64,000 nucleotides of DNA, taken from Argopecten irradians (Eukaryota; Mollusca; Bivalvia; Pectinida; Pectinidae). The stretch is from assembly GCF_041381155.1 (NCBI RefSeq), contig NC_091138.1:34837604-34901603 (forward strand). The letters run 5' to 3'. The position numbers and the translations under genes are program-made. Below the pieces are notes generated by a model. That model saw only the letters and a list, made by a program, of their open reading frames with translations, was not told the origin of the DNA and searched no databases. Shown piece after piece: positions 39,920 through 53,000 of the stretch (position 1 is its first letter; each line of letters starts with the position of its first letter).

Positions 39920-40775
39920 ACATGTTGAAAAACGACTCTGAGGAGAAAGTCCAGTTCCTTCCTGTCCAGATTTACTTTGTATCTCTCATGGCTGAGTTCT
40001 GTCTAGGACGGGAGAGCTGCTTTTCAACTGACCTTTCGATTTCCACTGTTTCACAAACTGAAAAGAAGACTGTTCAACAGGCTGACTTGTCTTCATCATT
40101 TGTGATTTTCCCACCACTATATCAGCTGTCACTTTCAGTGCACCGTCATGCCTTGATCTGTATCTCTCTTACTGTAGAGCTTTCCTACATCATTACAAGA
40201 TGTGGGGCATTGCGCATTGTGCCCAGTTTCAAGACCATTCCTTAAATTTAGGGATCATTAAACTTGAAATTCTCCATAGGAAATTAAAGCGTCACAGATT
40301 TTAAGGATGACTCCTTAGCTTCAGATCTCCCCTTAACTTCTGTAATGCTTTTCTTCGAGACACTTTAAGTTAATGAATTTCTTAATGATAAGGAATGTTC
40401 GTGAAACTGGGCCCAGTTTGTACAATTTATAGCTTGGGTCACCTGTCCATGATAGTTTCCTCTCAAGGGGGATTCCATTTGGCCCATGCACCTTGCTTGA
40501 GCAGCTCCAGATATGTGCCTTTATCCGTCCTCTTCAACTCAGCCCGCTTCCATCTGAACAATAATATCTCTAGTATACCTCTGGTTCCAACTGAATCATC
40601 AAACCATTTGCCTAGGCATTCTAAGGGACTGCTAATGATTGAAGAAATCTCTTCTTGTACATTCAGTGTGAAATTTTTTTACGTAGTCTCCACTTCTTCA
40701 CGAACCATGAACCGTGATTTCTGTGGTGTGAACTGCATTTTTATCCACGAGACCTTCTTTTTACATTAGGCTAAG
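39920..40775 (-). pseudogene. degenerate reverse-transcriptase (LINE-type) fragment
   Basis: On -, from 40775 down, conceptual frames give SWIKMQFTPQKSR, SPLECLGKWFDDSVG and LLKQGAWAKWNPP. From 40220 down they give HDGALKVTADIVVG, EQSSFQFVKQWKSKG and VNLDRKELDF. These echo the C-terminal region of reverse-transcriptase proteins common in molluscs and fish. The reading is broken by stops, frameshifts and internal loss, and a MITE (40219-40414) is inserted in it. The family name is not certain; it is clearly dead. Confidence 0.65.
40219..40414. mobile_element. palindromic MITE, copy B, nested in RT remnant
   Basis: GTGCCCAGTTTCAAGACCAT on the left and AAGGAATGTTCGTGAAACTG then GGCCC on the right are inverted. 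Same family as 34331. The reverse-transcriptase similarity resumes on both sides, so this insertion is the younger event. Confidence 0.8.
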
Positions 40776-43700
40776 CACCTATCTGGTGGCTTCTACACGT
40801 GTTGTGGTTGTACATGTACATATAACAGTAAGGTTTACCATGAATAATATCAGTTAGTTGGTTAATAAGACACTAGACTCTTTTCTCTGTTCTCATAGTA
40901 GTTATATATTCTAAGTTGCCTTTTCCTCTGACATCACAAGTCAAGCTTTTCTTACTGAATGATTTACTGTTGACAATACAACCTGTTTGAACAATAGCTA
41001 AGCCTTTCATTGTTTTGAAACTTTGAGGACTATAGGATTCCAGTAACGGTTGCAAGTATAGTAGATATTTCATTCCCATGGGGGTGAGACAGGTGAATTG
41101 CAACCTAAGGAGAAAGCCTTTAAACAAAATCGTACCCAAAGCCAGAGATTTGCTTAACTCAGTGAATGGTTATTGGTATCTGACTATTGTGTACCTAATA
41201 TTGAGGTGTCAGCAACCTCAATGTTGACAAGAAGTTATTTGAAATTGACGGATCGATAGCTGTCAATTAAAGCATACAGGTACTGCATGTGACTTTACAT
41301 TATGTATGCTATGTAATATTTGCTACGACATTGAATAGATACACATGTGTTTGCTAGCACGACGGGTGGTCATATACTGCCTGGTGATTGGTCACTTGTC
41401 ATTAATGTCATTGTAGTATCATGACATTATCAAGGAAGGACAAAGATCTGTATAGCATGTCTTTACTTTAGGGTGAGATAAGAAATAGCATACAGTACTT
41501 GTAAAATGACTTAATATCCCTGTCCAAGGGTAGGGGGAAATAATGTCACAGATAACCAATGTCAAGGTCAAATTGTTTATCTATGGTATCAAGGGATTAA
41601 GATTACCATACACAGTTATCAAGAGGACAATGTCTTTTGGCATCCAAAGGTTGAAGCAAGTATATACTTTATCATTAGAATATATATTTATGGCGTTATA
41701 TATTACCTCATGAGTTTCAAAATTTGTTTTTGTATTTTTCATAGTTTTTTTTTATCTCAACAGACAAAAGACCTTTTCCCATTTCCGAAAAAAATCTGCA
41801 CATAAAAAATGAATCAACTTCATATTGTACATGTAGAACTTGTATATCAATAAAACAAAGCAAAGATTTACATGTAGTATTTAAAGATCAGCAACTTCAA
41901 TTATTATAAATTATGTAAAAAATTGGAGTAATTAAATGCGATAAAAGCTTATTTGGTAAGAAGCAATTACATATCATTATGGCAGATTTTGTGGAGAATG
42001 GAGGTCCAATATCTCCTGTAAAAACCAACAAAACAAATGAATATGTGTAATGAAGCTTTTTATTTCAAATATGCGGCTATACAAGGGTACAAACATAGAC
42101 CTACAGAGGGAAGTCAGGAGATGCACAAATATATAGGTATCTATCTCATCAGGAACAACCAATCATAAAATTATTCTAATTTCAGCATTTCATCCTAATT
42201 TCAAAATTCTCATGTAGTTTAAAAGGATGCAAAGTGTGGAATTGGAGTTACAGCTAAAAATCTGCAGAATGTAATTGTCCTGTATAAAATTTTCATTTGA
42301 ATTCATTTGTTCATGTTTTCAATTGGAAATTACTTATCTGAACATCAGAATTGCAGACTTTGCATCTTGAAAATACAATGATTATTTTCAATAATTTAGA
42401 TCAAACATTTGTCCGAAGAAAATCACATTATTGTTTCACAACATATTAATCATTAATATAAGTACATCGTAGTATAAGTCAAATGTTATCTAAGTACAAT
42501 GTGAGCATGCCACACGAAGAAAAACATTCAATCATAATTCATTATTTAATCATCGACAGTTACTATTCATTTTGAAAATTTTCTCATTCGAAATAATCCA
42601 TGCACATTTCACCTTTGATCTTACTAAGTTGTCTCCCTTCATGATCAAGTTGTCTCCTCTTGAAACACATACACATTCAAAAAATTTTCAAAGTTAAATT
42701 ACTCATCAATTTATATATAATCACATAAATTTTAAAGTTTGATCACTCCAGTGTCTGCTAGATTTGTTCATTTGAACTAAAGGGCCAGTTCTAGTTCAAT
42801 GAACTAAATCAAGTTTGCTTAACTCAATTACCCCTGAAAGTTCATAATGAACTATTCCAGTCTTTGATTAGGAAGAGTTCATATGTGTCTACAGGGGTGA
42901 ATAAGTCTTATAAGTCAATTTGGTTAGCAGTATTGGAACATGCCAACATTTACTATCCCATATATATAATATTTAGTCAGTGTCAAGGAATCCATTCTTG
43001 GATAAAATCTGTATGAGTTTATGGAAGAACCACAAAATAGCTGTTCATATGTTTCCAATGAAAGCACATATGGTTTATTTGATTGGGGTTCTTATAAATA
43101 CATTCGAATCTACCAGAGTTACTTCCCTTCATTTCATTCCTTCAGTACTCTGATCAATCAAATGTAATAAATGGTGATGTCGTTAATGTTAATCTGGGTA
43201 TAAAGTATCTTTTCCATTTTTAGAATACATTAAAAAATAAAAAAAAAAAAAAGATGAAAAATTCATAATTAACATAAAACAAGATTTGAAACAAGAACGA
43301 ATGAAGACCTGTACATAAAATGTTGATATAATTTATCAATGAAGCTTAGCATTCATTGTTGACAAAATATGTAAACCTTAATTAACAAACATTAATTAGA
43401 AAGGAGCTAATAACATGGACAGCAAGGCTCCAAAACTCTCAAAACCGTAAATATGATACAAGTACTTAAGTACCTCAAAAAAGTCAAGCGAACACTAGTA
43501 TTCTATAGTTATACAGGTTTTGAAAGCATGGTGAATTAATGAAATAGAAAATATACAGATCTATGTTAACCTTCTCCTAGATGCCATACCAAATCACTGA
43601 GGGCACAAGCACATTGACAACTTATTAATTTGGACATAGATGGGTGAAGTTTTTGCTAATTGATTTCCTACATTTACAAAATGGGAAATAAAACGTTTTT

Positions 43701-44026
43701 TGTTTTTATTTCATTGCATTCCGATTCTGTATGCAATCAAGCACAGGGCTAAGGCTCAACATCATCAATGATGGACTTCACAACTAATACTATCAACAGT
43801 TGATTAAGTCCTTAAATGACAAAAAAACAAATTCATGCAAATTCTTAAAATTATGTTTTGTACATAAGTTAAATGTTTTAACAATGAACCTGCTCAATTT
43901 TATATGAACTGGTAAGGTAAGCAGTAACAAAAATCATGTGCGAAAATGCAAATCAGGCGTCAATGTCATTTTGCGAAAAGTTAATTAGCCATATGATATA
44001 ATGGAACTCTGATGACTTTTTTGACA
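40776..44026 (-). other. ankyrin-type gene 3'UTR and intergenic sequence
   Basis: About 3.2 kb after the ankyrin stop. On - an AATAAA lies at 43710-43705 (about 320 bases past the stop) and others further down. No coding exon is supported. The - ORF at 41139-40873 has no recognisable motif and no matching splice context. Confidence 0.4.
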
Positions 44027-47000
44027 TTACACATCGTGTTCGAGGGGTTGGGAGGTCGGTTCCTTTTCACCTCCGTGTTCCATAAACTGGTCTATAATCT
44101 GTCGCATGCTGTCGCGGAGTTCTTCTGGGGGTTCGTTGTCCTGTTGGATACGAGACTCCTCCGTGATGAGCGTTTGTTCCTGTCCATCCTTCACTACCGT
44201 TTTAGTGTGGATCTGTTTCTTCATGTAAACTCTACAACATTTAAAACAATCATTCAGTTACAATCACAGCATAACTCCCTAAAGCTAGAATGTTATATTG
44301 ACATTTCCTGCCCTCTTTTCAGATCAAGTGGAGATGATATTTGGTATGTATACAGTCAAACCTGCCTTAGCGACCACCTCTGTATAAAGACCACCTGTTC
44401 AGTAAGACCACTTTCACTGAATCCCAAATAGTCATTTTTAACACAATTTGCCCTGTGCATAAAGACCACTTGACTATAATGACTATTTTTTCCTGGTTCC
44501 TTGGATGGTCTTTATTAACAATTTTGACTGCCCATTGTAATTTTCCTCTACACGAGGGATAACAATGAGGTGTATTGTGTTTCTATTGATGTAGCATAAT
44601 GTTATTTTTATTGAGATAAACAATATGATAAAGTATAATGTATACAACCCAATAAGTACCCAAGGTACTTAAAACTGTAAGGGGGGGGGGGGACGACTAC
44701 AGGAACACGGTTCTTATTGGGTCAAATATGATGTTCTATATATTTTTTTCCAATTGCCAACTTAGGCATCAATATGATACATTTCACAATGAACTAAAAT
44801 TCTTGTTCTCATTGTATATGAATATGAAAATTTAAGAAATGAACTTGAAATTAATTTACCTGGTTATTTTAATCTTTAAAACAAAGTCCCTACCTGGCTG
44901 AACCCTCATCTGTTCCCTCAGCTCCCTGGGAATCTGTGCCTTCTACAATAAAATCAACATGGCCGGCATGAGAATAAAATCTAGAGTGTATCTAAAAATA
45001 TCACAAGATCCAAATAAATAAAAATTCTTTATGAGCATCAATGTGATGCAGTAAATGAAATTTTGTCTAATTATTTATTTAATTGATTCATCAATTACGG
45101 AACGTATAATATTTTCATTATAAGAGACATGTATTTGTTGTATAAAATACCACTCTTATGAAAACCAGGTATAATAAATCAGGCAATTACAGCACTGTAA
45201 ATCACATTATACAGCCCTATACTTACCAAGTAATTTTACATTTTGATTTTTTTTCATATATATGTACCAATGGGATACATATCTATATCAATAAGTATTT
45301 CCAATACTGACTCTCATTGATTTTTGTTATCGCTGTAACTTTTGAAGGTTATTAAACCCTTCATCAACCTTCATTATCAAGAACCTATCACCATGTATTA
45401 TACAAATACATTGTACAGACATTGGTTTTGTTTAGGAAATATAAATAGCTTTTTTCAAAAATATAACTGGCATCTACTTCCAGTCAAAACTTGAAAATTT
45501 GATAGCATTAGAGTATAATATCAAAGGAATGGGTAGTATTTTCAACGGTTACGCATATCAAACCAGCCTGGATTTTTGACAATAAACAATTGTTCAATAC
45601 CACGGAAATCTAATTCAGATGGTAACTTAGAGACCATGTGCAGTGTCAAATAACTCAGTTTATATCCAAGAAAACAAGCCAAACTATTAGGTATGACCTT
45701 ATCAACCGTATCAATATGATAGGCCATGCGGAAACACCATACAAGATACACAACTCCAGATCACGTACTATACAAAGGGACACAACTCAAGGACACGTAC
45801 CATACAAGGGGACACAACTCAAGGTCACACACAGTACAACACATATGTACAGAAAAAAAATCGTGAAAATAATATAAATGTGTAATCAAAAACCAAAGTT
45901 CACGGCAGATAAATGCTCCACAACCTTGACCTTTTAATTGGAAATGAACTCATTCACACGTGAATACCCATTAACCTCTACTTAAACTGAGACTGTTCAC
46001 TACGATATAATATTCCAGGGTACACAAATTAATCATTGTGTCATAGTACCAGAACTTTATTTTAATGGATAATTTTATACACTCTGAAACGTTATTACCA
46101 AGTATGGTATTACACACCTGAGTAAGCTTAAGTATAACACATATTTATTTGTCTGTATCACTATGGATGGTAGACATATATCACACCCCAGAGTAGCCTG
46201 AGCTTACTCTGACCCTCACACCAGACTTAGACATTTAGACAAATGAATATTTACACCCAAGATATTTTATCTTAGTATTATTTTATGTTTGTTCTCAAAA
46301 GATTTCATCTTCAAAAGAAAGAAAATAAACAGATTTCTCTCCCACCCCCCACCTCTCAAAAAAAAAAATCAAAAAAATCAACATTCCAAGGGCAAAGTCA
46401 AAATGTACACGACATGCATTCTTAAAGAACATTTAAACCCCATTCATAAACCCAGTTCCTTGGTTGGACTTTATTAACACAAGTAATATCTAAGTGATTT
46501 GTAGTGTTCAGTTAGGAAACCAAAACTTGATCAGCACATTCACGATAGTGAAACTACAAACTAATCATAATATCAATACTACAGCTATTAAATGGTAGTT
46601 AGTGACAAAATCCATCCTAATAAAATCAGTAAACATAAAATCTATCTCGAATTAATCAACATAAAACTCATCTGAAATCTATAAGTATAAAATCTACAGA
46701 ACAGAAAAAGATCAATGGAAACTGTTATCATGTTATGTGGATTGTAGCAAGAATTTTAAAAGTTTTTTAACAGACAAATATTCAGAGAATTGATTCATGA
46801 TTTTGACTAAACCAAGTCTTCCTATCATGATGTTGAGCTTATAGATATTTCTAATCATGAAATATTCAAGAAATCCAAACAGAAAAAATAGCTCAAATGC
46901 CTTAAAGCTGAGAATATGTTTACAATATATTGTTAGGATAAAAAAAATTTTGAAATGAAAATTTGTGATTTGAGAATTAATTTTCTGATAGTCTACAATG

Positions 47001-50000
47001 ATATTGAATAATTTCATTGTGATCTTTAGAGCAAGAAAGCCTGAATTGTTCACTACTGATTCTGTTATATAGATTCCCTGGTACATCAATAGACCATAAC
47101 TGTATCCGCTCTGATACAGTTAAATCAATATAGCTCGTAACGTCTTCATGCTATCCATAACAAAATTGTTATTGCTGTACAATTGATAATGGGCATTCAA
47201 CTGACCTTGACCTTTCAGCCTGAATCAATAAAAACAATAACCTGCCAGATCATTGATCAACAATGACAGTCTGGAGGATGGTTGTAAAAGTTGCTGGGGG
47301 AATTAGCTCAGTTACACCCACAACCTACACCATCTCACCCGCACCTTTGTTGGTGTCTCACACCCACAGGTCGGGCAGGCTAATGCAATTTACACATTCT
47401 CTGGTGAGAAAAGCAGTGCATTAAAAACAAAAAGAAACAAAAGCACGACTGAAATTTGTCGTAAATAAATGTAAGGATGGAGAGGTGAAGGAAATCACAA
47501 CAAAAGCCGATACAACGATGCGTCTCCTGCCATGCAAACATCTTTCTGACCTGTCTGACCAAGATGTTTAGGTGTTGTGAAGTCGAGAACTTCATCTTCA
47601 TCAGAGTCTTGGTCTTCGTCTCCGGGTTCGTAATAAATCGGACCACTTCTCTGAGCTACAGGCACTAAACACAATATAACACTCACATCAACACCTGTTA
47701 AACCTTCAGATTCTTCCTTTAACAGCTGTTTTGGATTAATCAATTTCTTAAATACTGTATAATGTGAAAATTCGTAGCTATAGTACTTTCCTGGAGCCTT
47801 CAAATTATTTCATGTGTAGAAATATTCATGGCTTAGAAGCTGATGACCTGGTGCTTCAAATAAAATATCAAATAATTTTTTTTTCATGTTTGTGGTTATA
47901 TGGCAGCCACAAAAACAATGAGTATTTCTACATAACGGACATTTCAAATTATACAGTATTATAATTTCAAAAGTCCACCTTGTCAAGTAACATAATTTCT
48001 AAGAATAAAAAACAAATTCAAAATTGAAAACAAAAAAATCTTTCATATTCAAACTTGAAATAAGGTAATAAATTATTATTAAAGTGCTATGATCTACAAT
48101 AGTATCCACAAAATCTGATCATGATTTTTTTTTTATAACTCTATTATATTAAAACTCGCCATGTAAAATGCTGCTAAGCTTAAACCTATCAGTAGTTTTC
48201 TAGTATTAGCAGCTGTAATTTAAACCGTAAGAGAAAGTGGTAATTATACAAACAATTTACAACACTTAACATCTAATAAATCAATACCCCACTCGGACAT
48301 TAAAGTTTAAAAAGTGCTCCCAACCCCAACACAGATTTTCCAATGCTGTTTCAGCAATTATGAACATAAACACAAATTTAAAGGAAGAAAAAAGTTTATA
48401 CAATTTTTCCTCAAAAATCAATTTGGTCTAAAATGCATAGGTAAGGATATAATTTGTTTTCCCGGTTTTTCACTTAAATGACAGAATATAATGAGAACAT
48501 TCTTCATGTGCACCTGTTTTATATTTTTAGTTTCCAGGATGTCAGCCAGATTGTTTTTAGTAATTTTATACAATTGAGATTATCATCAGATTACATATTT
48601 TTATCAGGCAGAACATTGTCACATTAGATTAGTAACTGGAGACAGTGATAAACTGCTGTGATTTATAAACTAAAATACAGTGGATCTGATTACCAACTCA
48701 CCCTGTACTTAACATACCCAATCAACCCTGTTCTACCATGTTCTTAGTAGAAAATGTTGTGCGACAAAGGACAAACTAGTGCTTCAGTTGTGCAGTTTAC
48801 ACATTTACATGAAGACATGAAATGACAACATTGTACACAAATGATATCTGGGGTTATATCTAGTGTTCATCTATAAACTTAGCTTGGGGATATGTAAAGT
48901 GATTGTCAAAATAAAAGGAATGACTGTCAATATAGATGGAGTCACTGTCAATATAAATGAAGTCACTATCAATATGAATGAAGTCACTATCAATATGAAT
49001 GAAGTCACTTTCAATATGAATGAAGTTACTGTCAATATGAATGAAGTCACTGTCAATATGAATGAAGTCACTGTCAATATGAAATATTTACATTTTCACT
49101 TCGCTCCGCCTCAATGAAACTAGTAAACTCCGATCACTTCATTTCCCAATGAAGATGCTTGGTCACGCGCTGACCTCTGACCGGCGTGAGAATACATTTT
49201 GACATTGTTTACATTTTAACCTAGTTTTACTTTCTGGGATGTGGCCTATCGCTGTACATTTAGAAACACAGACAGAAATATTTGATAAAGTGATATTAGA
49301 AATTGTTAGTAATATGATATTACAGATATTTTACACGTATTTTGAAGAAACGATGACTTAGGCTCAAGCCCCGGAAAATGCTGAACATAGGCTACTGAGC
49401 GCAGCGATGTTCATCACTCATCGAAGTAGGCATAATCGAACGCAAATAGTTAGGATAATGTGTACAATATATAGATCTATATGTGAAACGGTGACATACA
49501 TGTAAGCTTAGAAACGATAGATTCCATAAAAATACGCTCAAATACCAAACAGGCTGATTTCAGTGACATAAGCCTAACGAAACGATTCTGCGAGTGTAAA
49601 AACCCACGGCATTCGAGGGTCGTTGGAAACCACAAACATTTCAAATCAATGTTTCTCTACTTACTTTATACAGAATTTTAATCCTAAAACTCCAGTTGAC
49701 AGAGAAGTTATCACATTTTAAGAATAACACACAAGTCTTCCAGTGATCTGCGACTAAATCCCACATTTTAACACGTTTTATTGAGCCCCTGAAGCATGGT
49801 TCTTGGACTGCATCGCATACCATAGACACAGGGGTTGGATTTCACAACAGGTTTAGTTAATAAACATTTAACTGCCAGCTACAAACAATTACCAGACGGA
49901 AATACAACATTCAGGTACATTCCACAACAATCGCAATTGATTTTTAAAAGATTTGATTATGTTTAGATACCAACTATTCAGCATTTTCACCACAATCGTC

Positions 50001-53000
50001 ATTTTCTTCAAAACCGGACCCCTGCTAAATCGAGCAACCGGATTACACGTTGACTGCACTGCTAGTACTGCGCAGTATTTTTTTATTTGAAGCTACATGA
50101 TCATGTTTTTATGATAAAATTTAAGCCATTAATTCTTGTACATAAAAACAATATTTCAAAATCGCCGTTTTTAATTGTAACAACGCGCAAAGAATGAAGT
50201 TATTTTCGGAACTACATTTTATGTTGCCTTGGTGACGAAAAGAACTGACTGGCGGCTGTTCCGTAGCTGTACATACATGTACGATAACTGGTACAATGTT
50301 GCAAATTGTATAATAATCTTATACCGAATACATATAATTTGACTTTTTTCAAAAGCGGGATATTTAAATTGGTTAACGTAAATATAAGGATTGATTATCA
50401 ATTTTGTTGCTTGCATTGACTGATGAAGAAAGTTAATCTCGTGCAAATGTTACATGAACTGCTTCGCAGTTCACTTCATTTGCACGAGATTAACTTTCTT
50501 CATCAGTCAATGCAAGCAACAAAATTGACAATCAATCCTTAATAAAGTCACTGTCAATATGGATGAAGTCACTGTCAATATGAATGAAGTCACTGTCAAT
50601 ATGAATGAAGTCACTGTCAATATGAATGAAGTCACTGTCAATATGAATGAAGTCACTGTCAATATGAATGAAGTCACTGTCAATATAAATGAAGTTACTG
50701 TCAAAATTAAATAAGACTGTCAATATGAATGACGTAACTGTCAATATGTGAGCCACTCTCAATATGAATTAAGCCACTGTCAATATGTGAGTCAATGCCA
50801 ATATAAAGTGATCGAGTCACTGTCAATATGAAACAAGTCACTGTCAATGTTATGCGAGTTAATGTTAATTTCAAATGAGTTACTGTCAACATATGGCGAG
50901 TCACTAAGCCACTACCAAAATGCACTTATAACTGCACTTATGTATAAGTCAATATCTGTATACAGAATTTCATGTCACTGTCCCTATGATTTTGTCTATC
51001 AATAATGTATGGAGACCAGTACATTATAGACACCTTATTACTATTGTACAATATTTGATGGAGGAAGGCATAAGACGGGTTGGAAAGGAAAATTTCGAAC
51101 GAATAGATTTAAAGAAGGGAACGGATTGGAGATGAAACTTTTCACTGATAATAGGAAAACTAAATAATCCAAACAGCCTGAAAGAATGTGATGGTTTTTT
51201 GACCGCAGGACCAGCAAAGGAACTATCGAGAAGTAAAGGGAAAACAGGTCAAAGGTCAAGGTTGGATAGAGGTCACAGAAATAGGTTGAAACAATGATAT
51301 TCCATGAACCACAGTAAAATGGAAATATTAATAAAAAAAAAAAATATAGTCAAACATAGAAAAAAAGGTCTACTATCTAACCATAAAATGTGACGTTAAA
51401 GCATGCATGATACCGACGGCTACTCTAACCGACACAAACAATATAGGACCAGAATCCTACCGAAACGCTCAGGTATCCCTAGAGACAATTCCTTGTGTTC
51501 TGTGACATCATATTCCGCAAAGTCATCATCATCAATAGATGCTACACGTCGCGGATCAACTGTAGTGAAAACGAATTAACCTTATGATGACAGTGAAAGT
51601 ATGGGTTATGTCAATGTTTTCCTGTGGCAGGGAGAGACATCATTAGCCGAGAGAACGTCTGATCAAAGACCTGCTGATTACTGGAATAAGGTATATACGT
51701 AACAAGGGTATAGTTGGGATGCTATGTAATTCCCCAGTGTGTAATTATATTAACACATGATTAATGCTAACAAACATCATTTCCTTTACCAGTAGTTAAC
51801 CCCAAACTAATTTATAACAATGAGCCATGGGTCTGATATGGTGATAACTATTACGACAAGCAAGAGGAGTCTTCGTTGCCTAGGAAACTAAAGCCTGGAA
51901 TAATGAGATTTTAAAATTGATATATGATAATAATAAGGTTATTAATGACTAGTATAATTAAGCTTTGAGATAAGTAATTACATATTCATATACACAGTAC
52001 AGGGGACTTTGAAGTCATTTTATCACAATAACGACATTATCATTCAATTATCTGAATAGCGCCTGTATTCTGTCCGAACATGGAAATATAACATTAATAA
52101 ATATGGTATATGATATTGCAATAAGAATGTCTGAATTGATAATATCCTTGATTTCCCATGTAAGCTATCTTGGAGTTTATGGTTATACAATTATGAACAG
52201 AATAAAAACTAATTAGTTAAGTTAATTAAGATAATTAATTAACACAGGCTATAAATATGATACTATTGATAGGATACTCTGATAAAAAAATATTAAATTT
52301 GAAAATATAGTGAAAATTGTTTGTACGGAACAACAGACAGAAGGAAAAAGTTCATCTTACCAAATTACAAACAAAATGTTATAAAAATTGAGCATGTGAG
52401 CAAACATTAATATATATCACATTCTATTGATATGCTTTATTTATACCATATATAAACATATATTTAAGTCCTGTTAAAATCTTAGGCACTGAAAAAATGA
52501 TATAAATAAACATAAAACAAATCTTCATATAATACACAGTATATCTGGCATTTAAAAATGAAGGTAAAGAAAATAATATTCAAAAGGGAAGAAATAATCT
52601 ACTTCACAATAAATGAAAACCACAGCAGTTAAAACAACATAGCATAATGATTCTAGAAAAAAATCCAAACAGCTGATACAACAACAAGGTTCATTCTGAT
52701 CTATCAGAGTTACTCCCCTTTGTTTCACTCTGAGTGAAAAAAGGGGAGTAAGTCTGATAGATCAGAATGCAACAAGGTGTGTCCTTGACATTCACTATGG
52801 AGATAATTTCTTCATAATACCAGGGTTATCTGCTCTTGGGGCAGCTATGATTGTTGTTACAGCGTTAATTTGCTGGAGAAAATTTATACTGTTTTGTCGA
52901 CGGCATTCTTCTCAAAATGTAACAATTTAACTATCAATGACTGCTTATAATAGAATAGGACTCATTTGAAAAAAAAATGAAAATAATTTAACTTATCAAA

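Noticed and set aside
39922..40769. Two + strand ORFs of 107 and 124 codons
   Set aside because: The opposite strand shows reverse-transcriptase remnants over the same bases, so the + frames are accidental.
48863..49117. Open frames with VNMNEVT / LTVTSFI repeats
   Set aside because: The 21-bp repeat unit is seven codons long, so frames stay open by arithmetic. No start context, domain or splice support.
50507..50762. Open frames with TVTSFIL / HIDSDFI repeats
   Set aside because: Same 21-bp repeat effect as at 48895.
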